Source: Desulfamplus magnetovallimortis (GTDB lineage: Bacteria > Desulfobacterota > Desulfobacteria > Desulfobacterales > Desulfobacteraceae). Taken from it: DNA of 64,000 bases. The notes beneath the pieces were generated by a model. The model did no database searches. It was not told the DNA's origin and saw nothing but the letters and a program-made list of their open reading frames with translations. The position numbers and the translations under genes are program-made. Shown piece by piece: positions 26,834 to 36,521 of this stretch; the stretch's first letter is position 1; each line of letters starts with the position of its first letter. The stretch covers positions 1 to 64,000 of the forward strand of contig NZ_LT828564.1 in NCBI RefSeq assembly GCF_900170035.1, written 5' to 3'.

Positions 26834-26991
26834 TTTACCGTGAAAATGATTATCATTTTTATGTTTGGGGGTGATTGATACGCAATCAATCATGCCCGTT
26901 TACCGTGAAAATGACTATTATTTTTATATTTGGGGGGCAATTGATACGTAATTAATCAAGCCTGTTTACCGTGAAAATGACTGTCATTTTC
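26834..26991. repeat. Fur-box-like double-palindrome repeat, two and a half copies
   Basis: Units at 26834-26898, 26899-26964 and a partial one at 26965-26991. They match the repeat between ftsA and ftsZ. The first unit has GAAAATGATTATCATTTTT, the closest of all to a canonical Fur box. No iron gene follows. The flanks 26681-26833 and 26992-27172 hold nothing I can assign. Confidence 0.8.
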
Positions 26992-27172
26992 CGGCGCAAG
27001 CATACCCATTTTGGGGGAACCTTAATCCGGAAAGTGTAAAGTTGTGAGAGACTCTCAACCAGGCTGCACAAAGAGAGATATTTGAGAATACGGCATCATA
27101 ATTAAAGCATGTGAACCTGTTTACTCTTTTGAATTCATTGAGTATAATGAAAACAGTGCCGTTAAATTGCAT

Positions 27173-27250
27173 ATAACGAACGTGCCTGCTCACAGGCACA
27201 ATCTAATGAATGAATAGCGTTTTAAAAAACAGTTAGTTACGGAAACTTGC
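27173..27250. repeat. Hairpin repeat family B, diverged copy
   Basis: Starts ATAACGAACGTGCC. The first hairpin is GTGCCTGCTCACAGGCAC, with a different sequence but perfect pairing compared with GGCGGTTCACCGCC in the copy at 11912, a compensating change on both arms. The second half (AATAGCGTTTTAAAAAACAG...) is more degraded. 27251-27410 has a run of nine Gs (27302-27310) and no other clear signal. Confidence 0.65.
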
Positions 27251-27410
27251 TAATAAACGGCCATCTCAGCCCCCATCTGTCACAACGAACATTGAAACGA
27301 AGGGGGGGGGACTTTCCATATCCGCCTTTAACTGGTGCAGAAATGAATTCTGCCCTACTTGCGTTTTTAAAATCAGGCAAAATAAATTTTCAATACCATG
27401 GAGTATCAGA

Positions 27411-30400
27411 ATGACGAATGTTGGATTTGCTGAACATCAAAACGACCTTCCTTCCGGTTTTTCCATCATCCACTCCAATCATCTTGAGACTTTGAGAGAC
27501 GTAATGGTTGAGTGGATAAGAACCCACCCCTTGACTCCACTTGAGAATGAAATATTTCTTGTGCAGAGTAATGGAATGGCACAATGGCTGAAGCTTGGAT
27601 TTGCCGCTGATGCTGGTTGCGGAATCAGTGCTGCTCTGGATATTCAGCTTCCCGGCAGATTCATGTGGCAGGCATACCGTGCTGTCCTGGGGGATGATGA
27701 GATACCTTTATCTTCAGCCTTTGAAAAAGAGCCTCTTGTCTGGCGTTTGATGAGACTTATGCCCGAACTTCTTTCTGAAACCTGCTTTGCTCCATTGCGT
27801 AGATTCTTGGAATTTTCGGATATTGAAGATGAGGCGCTTCAATCTGCAAAAGATTTATTAAATGAAAGTGTCATACGTAAACGATATCAGTTGTCGAGAA
27901 AACTTGCTGATCTTTTTGATCAATATCAGGTCTATCGTTCGGATTGGCTTGAAGCATGGGCTGATGGAGATGAGTATCTTACAAACAGCAGAGGTGAAAG
28001 ATTTGCGCTTCCTGAAGAGCAGTTGTGGCAGGCGCGTATGTGGAGCAGAATCAGGGAGGATATGCCAAATCATCTGCGTCATACAAGTCGTTCCGAAGTA
28101 CATAAAAAATTTATGAATGCAGTAAAAAAACTTTCATCAAGGCCACTGAAGTTGCCAAGGCGGGTCATTGTGTTTGGTATTTCTTCATTACCTGTTCAGG
28201 TTCTGGAGCTGCTTCATTCACTTTCATTGCACTGTCAGGTGCTGCTTTTTGTCAATAATCCCTGCCGACATTACTGGGCTGACATTATTGAAAATATTGA
28301 TCTTCTCAAAATCAGGCGCGCACGCCATAGAAGAAAAGAAAAGAGACCGGATGATCTTGATCCTGATATTATGCACCATCACGTAAATCCTCTTCTTGCC
28401 TCATGGGGACGTCAGGGGCGTGATTATATTGGTCTTCTTTATGGATATGATACTCCTGAAGCATATCAGGGATCATTTGCTGCAATTGATATCTTTAAGG
28501 ATGTTGTTGAACATGGTGAAACCCCAACGCCTTTGATGGGAGCGGGACTCTCAGCCGATGGAGGTGCTGTTATAGATGATAAAACCCCGACACTTCTTCA
28601 GCAGGTTCAGCAGTCTGTGCTGGATCTTGAACCTCTGCCTGATAAAAAATCAAAAAAAAAGATATCAAAGCGTGACAGATCTGTCATGTTTCAGTTGACA
28701 CACAGCCGCCAGAGGGAAGTTGAGGTTCTTCAGGACAATCTTTTAAAAATGTTTGAATGTAATCCGGAACTTACTCCAAGGGATATAATTGTAATGACTC
28801 CGGATATTGATGCCTATGCCCCTTATATTTCAGGTGTTTTTGGAAATATCTTAAAGGAGGACAATCGCTATATACCATTTTCCATAGCTGATAATCCTGA
28901 GAGCAGGGTTGTGCCTTTTCTTCTTGCATTAGAGAGGCTTTTGGGATTGCCTGATTGCAGAATGACTTCCGGAGAGTTCATGGAGCTTCTTGAGGTCAGG
29001 GCATTCAGGCAAAGGTTTTCTATTAACTCAGGCGATCTTCCTGTTGTGCAAAGGTGGCTTGCTGATTCAGGTATCTGCTGGGGACTTGACAGTAACCACA
29101 GACAGAACTTTGATCTCCCTGGTGGTCTGGAAGAAAATACCTGGCTTTTTGGTCTCAGACGTATGCTTCTGGGTTATGCAACTGGTGCAGGAGAGTCATG
29201 GCGGGGTATTGAGCCATATGATGAGATAGGTGGGCTTGAGGCTGCTCTTGCAGGTCATTTGGCATCGGTGATTGAAAGGCTTGTTCTGTTGTGGAAAGAG
29301 CTGCAAACTCCGACAACTCCGGAACTGTGGGCATTGAGGATTCGTGAACTTGTTAAGCAATGTTTTGAGCCTTCTGAGAGTCGTGATCTCTTTGTTGTAA
29401 ATCAGCTCAATGATATTCTGGACAGGTGGATATCTTCATGCAGGGATGCATCTTTTCAAGAGCCTCTCTCCCTCTCAGTGGCAAGGGAGTATATTCTGGG
29501 TGAGATGACAGAATACAGTATATCACAGCGTTTTCTTGCCGGAATGGTGAACTTTTGTACTTTGATGCCCATGCGTGCAATACCCTTTAAGGTGGTTTGT
29601 CTCCTTGGTATGAATGATGGTGATTTTCCACGATCACATCCGCCCCTTGATTTTGATCTTATGGCCATTCCCGGCTGCTTTCGTCCCGGAGATCGTTCAA
29701 GGCGGGATGATGACCGCTATCTTTTTCTTGAGGCTCTGCTTTCTGCAAGGGAAACATTGTACATAAGTTATATAGGACGCAGCATTAAGGATAACAGTGA
29801 ACGTATGCCCTCTGTGCTGGTGGGGCAGCTTCGGGACTATCTGGAATCAGGATGGAGCTTTGGGTCAGAAGCTGCAGGCGACTTGAGTGACGACATTAAG
29901 ATTTCAGCCTCTGTTCTGGAGCATATCTCCTGTCAGCATCCTCTTCAGCCTTTCAGCCGTGCTTATTTTAATAGCAAGAAACCAGATTCTCTTTTTACAT
30001 ATGCCCGTGAATGGAGAGACATTCTGGAATCCGATGGAATAGGGGAGTCAGGCAGTAAGGGTGAAACAGGGGAATCTGGCAGGAAGGGAGAATCAGCAGA
30101 GACGGGCAGGGGAGTAGAAACAGAAGATTCCGGTGCAATATTGAATGGGATTGAAGAAACCAGAAGATGTGGAATGAAAAACAGATCTTTGCCTCACCCA
30201 CAGTTTGAAGGAGATCTCCAGGCTGCCGGCTTAATAAGATTTATGAAGAATCCTGTGCAGTTTTTTTTCAATCAACGCCTAAAGATCTATTTTGATGATG
30301 TCAGATCAAGTGATATTGAGAATGAACCTTTTGCGCTTGATAATCTCTCTCCGTTTCAACTGGGTTCTATTCTTTTAGGACAAGGGGTTGAAGCCTGTAC

Positions 30401-31199
30401 ACCTGTTAATCCTGATATCAAGGCAGCTCAAAGGGCAATACTCAGTAGCGCACAAAGTCTTCTTCGCACAGGCTGTTTGCCAATGAAAAGTGGTGGAGTT
30501 CGGGCGTTAAAACAGCTTGTTGAACCTGTTAACGTCATGCTGGAAAATCATTACAGACTCTGCATTAACTGGCCACAACCATGTGATGCTCTGGAAGTGC
30601 GACTCCCTTTTTCATTTAATGGATGTGGCTGTGATACCCTTGAAGACTGGCTTGACAGACTTTTTTGCAAGGAACAAAAATATGGGCGATGGGAGTTCTA
30701 TCATGGTAATATTACAGATGGCAGGGGGAAAATAACCCGCCCATACTCATTTGTGGGGTTATGGGTCAAACACCTTGAAGGTGCTGCATCCGGTTTGCCA
30801 TTGAAAAGTTATCTTGTTGCTCATGATGCTGTGGCAGGATTTTTACCCGTTGAAAGTGAAATGGCAAAAAAATGGCTTCTTGATATTATTGGATTGTGGT
30901 GGCAGGGAATGTCGTTGCCTCTTCCTGTAACTGCAAGGACAGGCATGTTGTGGCAGCAGGCCTTTGCAGGAGGGCAGGGTGATGATCTTGATCCTGAAAA
31001 ACATGCAAAGGTATTGAAAAGTGTACGTAAAAAATATGAGGGAGATGGCTATGCCTCTTCAGGAGAGCTTGGATTTTCTCCATATCTGAAGCGTGTTTAT
31101 CCCGATTTTGAGTCTCTGTGGAGTGCCTTTGATAACAGTTTTGATGCTATTTCTGAAAAACTTTACAGGCCATTGTTGAAAAATTTGCAACTGCATTGA
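27411..31199 (+). CDS. recC: Exodeoxyribonuclease V gamma subunit RecC
   Basis: 1262 residues. RecC is the Chi-recognising, inactive helicase-nuclease-like scaffold of RecBCD, which repairs double-strand breaks and degrades foreign linear DNA. Family hallmarks are the N-terminal VQSNGMAQWLKLGFA (about 50-64), the helicase-like FGISSLPVQVLELL, DIIVMTPDIDAYAPYI, and VCLLGMNDGDFPRSHPPLDF near residue 730. Between about 885 and 915 is a Gly/Ser/Glu low-complexity insertion with repeated GESG-type units. recB and recD are not adjacent; they would have to be elsewhere. AddB was considered, but the N-terminal motif and length fit RecC better. Confidence 0.9.
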   Translation: MTNVGFAEHQNDLPSGFSIIHSNHLETLRDVMVEWIRTHPLTPLENEIFLVQSNGMAQWLKLGFAADAGCGISAALDIQLPGRFMWQAYRAVLGDDEIPLSSAFEKEPLVWRLMRLMPELLSETCFAPLRRFLEFSDIEDEALQSAKDLLNESVIRKRYQLSRKLADLFDQYQVYRSDWLEAWADGDEYLTNSRGERFALPEEQLWQARMWSRIREDMPNHLRHTSRSEVHKKFMNAVKKLSSRPLKLPRRVIVFGISSLPVQVLELLHSLSLHCQVLLFVNNPCRHYWADIIENIDLLKIRRARHRRKEKRPDDLDPDIMHHHVNPLLASWGRQGRDYIGLLYGYDTPEAYQGSFAAIDIFKDVVEHGETPTPLMGAGLSADGGAVIDDKTPTLLQQVQQSVLDLEPLPDKKSKKKISKRDRSVMFQLTHSRQREVEVLQDNLLKMFECNPELTPRDIIVMTPDIDAYAPYISGVFGNILKEDNRYIPFSIADNPESRVVPFLLALERLLGLPDCRMTSGEFMELLEVRAFRQRFSINSGDLPVVQRWLADSGICWGLDSNHRQNFDLPGGLEENTWLFGLRRMLLGYATGAGESWRGIEPYDEIGGLEAALAGHLASVIERLVLLWKELQTPTTPELWALRIRELVKQCFEPSESRDLFVVNQLNDILDRWISSCRDASFQEPLSLSVAREYILGEMTEYSISQRFLAGMVNFCTLMPMRAIPFKVVCLLGMNDGDFPRSHPPLDFDLMAIPGCFRPGDRSRRDDDRYLFLEALLSARETLYISYIGRSIKDNSERMPSVLVGQLRDYLESGWSFGSEAAGDLSDDIKISASVLEHISCQHPLQPFSRAYFNSKKPDSLFTYAREWRDILESDGIGESGSKGETGESGRKGESAETGRGVETEDSGAILNGIEETRRCGMKNRSLPHPQFEGDLQAAGLIRFMKNPVQFFFNQRLKIYFDDVRSSDIENEPFALDNLSPFQLGSILLGQGVEACTPVNPDIKAAQRAILSSAQSLLRTGCLPMKSGGVRALKQLVEPVNVMLENHYRLCINWPQPCDALEVRLPFSFNGCGCDTLEDWLDRLFCKEQKYGRWEFYHGNITDGRGKITRPYSFVGLWVKHLEGAASGLPLKSYLVAHDAVAGFLPVESEMAKKWLLDIIGLWWQGMSLPLPVTARTGMLWQQAFAGGQGDDLDPEKHAKVLKSVRKKYEGDGYASSGELGFSPYLKRVYPDFESLWSAFDNSFDAISEKLYRPLLKNLQLH

Positions 31200-31294
31200 A
31201 CAGCTATTTAATGGGCACTGCAAATATCCTATTGAGGCAGAAGTCTTTTACTTTATGACTACATATAGGGCTTCCTTAAACTCAAACGGCAGAT

Positions 31295-31502
31295 ATACTC
31301 AAAATCGACATCTTATTGCTTTTTCAGAACTTATTGCATTTGTCTGAATCAGGATAACCAGGATAACCAGGATAACCAGGATAACCAGGATGGATAGGAT
31401 GTTCAGGATAGATAATCCTACCTTATCTTTGTTAATCCTGGGAATCCTGATGCAGACAGTGTTGACAAGGCTTACAGGAACATAGATGACGACTTTGAGT
31501 AT
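31295..31502. repeat. MITE-like element C, copy 2 with 9-base microsatellite
   Basis: About 208 bases, inverted relative to 25609-25781, with ends ATACTCAAAATCG and GACTTTGAGTAT that are near-perfect inverted repeats. At 31351-31391 is a run of four and a half AGGATAACC units not present in copy 1. 31200-31294 is otherwise empty. Confidence 0.75.
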
Positions 31503-31521
31503 TCTTAAAATCGAAATCTTA

Positions 31522-34500
31522 TTAACTGTCCAGGATATCACTCCTATCCAGGATATCTCTGATTTTTTCTGATAACTCATTCATGGAAAAAGGCTTCATA
31601 AGAAAAGCTTTAATGCCAATGGAAAGGGCATCGTCTTCTGATATATTATCACTGAATCCGGTACAAATAAGTATCGGGATGTCAGGACGGATTTTCAGCA
31701 TCTCAATTGCAAGTTGCTTACCCGACAATTTCGGCATTGCCATATCAGTTATTATAAGGTCAAATTTTTTACTGTCAGACCTGAAATCGTCAAGTGCTTC
31801 AAAGACACTTGTATGGGATGTGACTTGATATCCCATTTTTTCAAGAATTGGTTTTTCCATTTTGATAATGGACTCCTCATCATCAAGAAGCAGTATCTTT
31901 TCTGTGCCATATCTTAACGTTTTCTTGCTGTTCTCTATTTTTGTGTCTGAAAAGTTTTCTGCTATGGGTAGATATATAGAAAATACCGTTCCTTTGCCTG
32001 GTTTGCTCACTACCTGAATGTCTCCACCTGCGTTTTTGACAATACCATGTACAACTGAAAGGCCCATTCCTGTGCCTTTACCCTCTTTTTTGGTTGTAAA
32101 GAAGGGATCGAATATTTTTGTAATTATCTCTTCAGGAATGCCTTCACCTGTGTCTGACACCGTAAGGCAGACATATTGTCCCGGGGGAAGGGCAGGAGCA
32201 TTAATATTGAAGCCATGCAGAATCTCGGGAGTATCGGTTTTGAAATCGTGCAGAAGGTCAGGAGAATTGCTTTTGAAGTCGTTCTGAAGGTGAGGAGTAT
32301 CGCTTTTGAAGCCATGCAGTTGAACCTCAGAAAGTGTAACTGTCATTTCTCCTCCTGTCTCCTCCATTGCATGAAATGCATTTGTGGTAAGATTCATGAT
32401 GATCTGGTGAATCTGCGTAGGATCAGCCTTAACAGCCCTGCAATCGGAATTGATATTGTGCTTTATCTCTATTGTGGCAGGAATTGAACTACGGATAAGT
32501 TTTAAAGCCTCTTTGGCAATGTGCTGTATTTTTATCAGTTTGGCTTCGCTGCTCTCCTGACGTGAAAAAGTCAGTATCTGCTTTACCAGATCCCTTGCCC
32601 GAATGGAGGCTGAAAATATCTGATCAAGGCTCTCTCTCAAAGGGTTTTCCTGGGGGATATCATCCATCAGCATCTCTGTATGACCCATGATCGGGAAAAG
32701 AATATTGTTAAAATCATGGGCAATACCTCCTGCAAGGGTGCCTATGGATTCCATTTTTTGTGACTGCTGATATTGTTCGGCCATTCTAAGCTCTTCTGTG
32801 ATGTCCCTTTTGACTGCAACAAAATTGCTTATGGCTCCGTTATTTTCAAATACAGGAGAGATGGTTGCCTCTTCAGTAAAAAGAGTCCCATCTTTTTTGC
32901 GATTGATGATTCTGCCCTGCCATGTCTTTCCTGAAAGAATGGTTTGCCACATGTCACGGTAAAAAATTCTATCGTGTTGTCCGCTCTTTAAAATTTTCGG
33001 ATTTTGACCCATGGCCTCTTCCCTGGAGTAACCTGTTAGTTTTTCAAACACCGGATTGACATACTCTATATTGCCATTAATGTCAGTGATAACAATGGTT
33101 TCGGCAGAGTGTTCAATGGCTGTCAAAAGCCTTTCAAGAGCTTTTTTTGCCATCTCTCTTTCTGTGACATCTCTCGTAATTGATAAAATAATATTCTCAT
33201 CATTAAGATTCAGTATGCGTGCCGACATAAGTCCGATTTTTATCTCACCATTTTTTGCCCTGAACTTTGCTTCCAGATTTTCTACAAAGCCTTTTTCTTC
33301 AAGTTCTTTTCTCAGGATAGCTCTGTCTTCGGTATTGTTCCAGATTTGAAGCTCAATGGATGATCGTCCCACTGTCTCTTCACGGGTGTAACCCATAAGA
33401 TTTGTAAAACCTTCATTGATATCAAGGTATATGCCATCTTCAAGTCTGTTGATATTAATTGCATCAGGACTTGTAAGAAAGGCAAGCCGGAATTTTTCTT
33501 CGCTTTTTTGCAGTTCATAATGCGCTTTTTTAAGTTTTCTTTGGATCTTCTTTGGCATAATATATTCCAGGATAGCAGAAAAATTGTGGTTAACAGCAAA
33601 ATAAAGATAACAACAAGCCTTTGGATATATGGCCTGTTTTCTTTGTAAAATGCATAAGGCTCATTCAAGATTATTGACTTTGCAGGAAGTTGATCGCTTT
33701 TTATATTAAAGGCTTTTAACTGCTGATAGTCAAAAATCCAGGTGTTTGGGCTTTTAGTTGTAACGGGAATCATCTTCACAGGTTTGCCTTGTAGAATTTC
33801 CAGAACAATTTTTGCAGCTTCTTTGCCCTGTTCTTTATGGTTGATGATTTTTCCGCCAATTAACCCCTTGCCCATTCCATGGTGCCAGAGATGAAACAGA
33901 GGAATTGATAATTTTTGTTTGATTCTGGAGAGAGCTTCTTCAAAACCAAGTACTGTACCGTTTTTGTCCTTGTAGGTAGATAAGAGTATTGCAACGTTTG
34001 TTTTGTCAAGGCCGGCAAGTGCGTTTTCATACTCTTCCCATGTCATGGATACAAGTGAAAGCTCTGAAAACTCATGATAAGGAAAATAAGATGCACACCT
34101 GTAGAAGTGCTTCAAATCTGCCTGACCGCTTGGTGTATTATCCACAAGTGCAACAATTTTGGTAGCATTGGGTATAAGTTTAACCATGCATCCAATGGTC
34201 TCCTTCATTGATACAGATTCAATCACGCCTGTTATCTGGGTGTTGCTGTTCTGTTCCAGTGCAAGATCAATATTGTTGACCCCAAGGAAAACAATGGGAA
34301 TTTCTTTAAACATCTTTTTTTGCTGGCTGATTGCAAACATGAATGCATTGTCATCAGCAACAATTACAGCATCATATTTTGCTGTATGGTTGATTTTATA
34401 GGAAAGTGATTTCTGAAAATTTTCAATGTTGGTTTCATCCGGAAATCTTTTGGTATCCATAAATTCAATATCCATAAAAATATCATGGTTCCGGAATATG

Positions 34501-34739
34501 GATTGGATACCTTCAATCTGCTGATTGAAGGTTGGAAATAGAGGATGGTATGAGCTTATGAAGAGAACTGTTTGGGGATTTTTGGCAAACACATTGACAG
34601 GGAAAAAGAGACATACAAACAAAGAAGCAAGGGCAATGGCGCAAAAGAGGGGGGCAGCCATGGTTGTTTTGGCATTAATTATTGCAATTCTCATGGAGTA
34701 TGCCTGTTTGCATCGTCTTTCTGATGGCGTTTTTGTCAT
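31522..34739 (-). CDS. Hybrid sensor histidine kinase with ABC-type sensor domain, frameshifted
   Basis: Two reading frames make one protein: 34739 to about 33530, then from about 33530 to 31522. They join in the same text (LKK then AHYELQKSEE) if one A is added to the run at 33526-33531. Domains in order: signal/anchor, periplasmic ABC substrate-binding-like domain (about 50-350), membrane helix (about 375-395, LVVIFILLLTTIFLLSW), two PAS domains, HisKA with H box GGIAHDFNNILFP, HATPase, and a C-terminal REC domain (Asp in ITDMAMPKLSGK). Four DFKSDTP-type units form a repeat insertion in the HATPase domain (about 32195-32325). The start at 34739 has AGGAG five bases upstream. It is divergent from the SMC operon, with 184 bases between. 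Confidence 0.8.
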
Positions 34740-34923
34740 TGAGTCTCCTGTGCAATTTTATGAGTTTTTTAACTGACTCAATAGATTATGGCTTTCAGAC
34801 TAAAATGTTACACAGATGCACTGCATCAATATTCATCTTTACAATTCTCACGGATATTGGTAGTTTCCCCATTTTTGCAAACTGCTGTTTAAGATTATTT
34901 TTAGCAATTAAAGTATCTGGAGA

Positions 34924-36411
34924 ATGTCGTTGGACTGGGTAAGTCTTTTAAAGTCAACAATACGTCTTGGACATGTCTATGAGCTTGCCCGAACACCCGG
35001 GTCAGAGAGCACGTCTGTTGGAGAAGAGAGCCGATTTAATAATGCAACTGGCCTGTTCTATATGGTATCCTGCCGCCTGCTTGAATATCTTCAGAAGCGT
35101 GATATGGAAACACCCATGGGATTTCATTCCATAACACCATTTTATAATGAACTGGTCAAGGATTTCCCTCAGTTTTCGCTTGCAGATATCAAGTTTATTG
35201 TCAACTATCTATCCACTGAAATAGAACTTAAATTTCCGGAAGCATCAAACACTGCTCCTTCAGAAAATTCGGGGCATCTATCAGCACCTGCAATCCAAGG
35301 AAATGAACATACCGCAATTCAAAAAAATGAACATGTGGCTTTCCGTGGTGCCACAGGTGTGAAAAACCGTTTGATCAAGGCAGAGACACCTTTGCTGGAA
35401 AAGACCAGGGCAGGCTACAGGGTCAGGCTTTCAGCCAACGGAAGGACAACAGTAAATCTCTCCTATAACATTGAGGAGATTCTTTACGCAGAACAGAGTG
35501 CACGAAAGCTTATAAGGGCCATTGAAATTTCAGATTTCAAGGGTTTTGCAGCTCTTTCCGAGAAGCTTGTTCATGAGCTTTTTACCAAATCCTACGAGAT
35601 AAGAATCCTGATGGAGACCACAGGACGGGATGATCTAAGACGTGAATATGAACGAAAACACGGATTTTACAATGATACCCTTGAGAAGGTTCGCCTTACC
35701 ATAGAGGAGCTGCATGACACTCTAAGGGATGATAAAACCATCAGCAAGATAGAGCAGTTCATTGAAGAGAACCAGGCAGACAGCTATCTTGTATATTCAC
35801 TTAATGCAAAGCTGGAAAGGATTAATGAGGCACTTCTTGGTTTTCAGGCCAATCTCTCAGAGCTTTTGAAATCACTGCTTCTCCATACAGAAGAATTTGT
35901 TGCAAGCGTTAATTTTATGAATATAGCAAAAAACATTCTTAAAGTTGGAATTTCAGACAGAAAAATTGAGTCCATACTGGATCTTAACGGTGCCTGGATT
36001 CCCACCAACAGTGTTGCAAATCCGGTTGATATCTACAAACCCATTGATCTGCCTGCTGGCCCTTCCGAAGAGATACCGCTAACTTTTGACATGCAGGATG
36101 GCGAGGTTGTGGTGACTCGACTGAAACGCTTTTTAAATCAGAATCGTGATATGATTGTGGAGCGCCTTGACAGTGAAAAGCAGATTCCTCTTTCCGAGAT
36201 TATTAAGGATCCCCTGTTTGCAAATGATGACATAGAGGATCTTACAGCTCTTGTGGGCCTTTTTATCAACCCCCAGCCCCTTGATATTCCCATGGTGATT
36301 GCAATTGATTCAGAAAAGCTTTCTTCTTTTGATATGAATGGATGGCACATTAAATTTAACGATCTTGTACTTCAGCGTGCACCTGAACAGATTGATCTTT
36401 TTGAAAAATAA
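34924..36411 (+). CDS. Kleisin-like subunit of an SMC complex (MukF/MksF-like)
   Basis: 495 residues, first gene of a three-gene operon ending in a giant SMC-like ATPase. An N-terminal winged-helix-like region (about 35-105) is followed by a variable linker (KNEHT/KNEHV repeats), a helical bundle with long helices (about 175-345) and a C-terminal winged-helix-like part (about 385-470). This order is that of the MukF, MksF and JetA kleisins, which bridge the SMC heads. No sequence motif is decisive; the call rests on size, order and neighbours. The intergenic gap to the next gene is 110 bases. Confidence 0.6.
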   Translation: MSLDWVSLLKSTIRLGHVYELARTPGSESTSVGEESRFNNATGLFYMVSCRLLEYLQKRDMETPMGFHSITPFYNELVKDFPQFSLADIKFIVNYLSTEIELKFPEASNTAPSENSGHLSAPAIQGNEHTAIQKNEHVAFRGATGVKNRLIKAETPLLEKTRAGYRVRLSANGRTTVNLSYNIEEILYAEQSARKLIRAIEISDFKGFAALSEKLVHELFTKSYEIRILMETTGRDDLRREYERKHGFYNDTLEKVRLTIEELHDTLRDDKTISKIEQFIEENQADSYLVYSLNAKLERINEALLGFQANLSELLKSLLLHTEEFVASVNFMNIAKNILKVGISDRKIESILDLNGAWIPTNSVANPVDIYKPIDLPAGPSEEIPLTFDMQDGEVVVTRLKRFLNQNRDMIVERLDSEKQIPLSEIIKDPLFANDDIEDLTALVGLFINPQPLDIPMVIAIDSEKLSSFDMNGWHIKFNDLVLQRAPEQIDLFEK

Positions 36412-36521
36412 AATAACTAAAGGCATCCTTCATTTACCGGCTACACTTTCTGGCAAACCATGCCCGTTTTTCAGAACTCTTAATCCAGAAAGCGTAAAGC
36501 ACTTTTGGGATGAAATAAAGG

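Noticed and set aside
27302-27310. Run of nine Gs upstream of recC as a promoter or phase-variation tract
   Set aside because: It is about 100 bases upstream of the start and not inside a recognisable promoter; too little to claim function.
27411-31199. AddB (instead of RecC) for the 1262-residue nuclease-like protein
   Set aside because: The N-terminal VQSNGMAQWL and the GMNDGDFPR motif match RecC; there is no AddB-type C-terminal iron-sulfur cysteine set.
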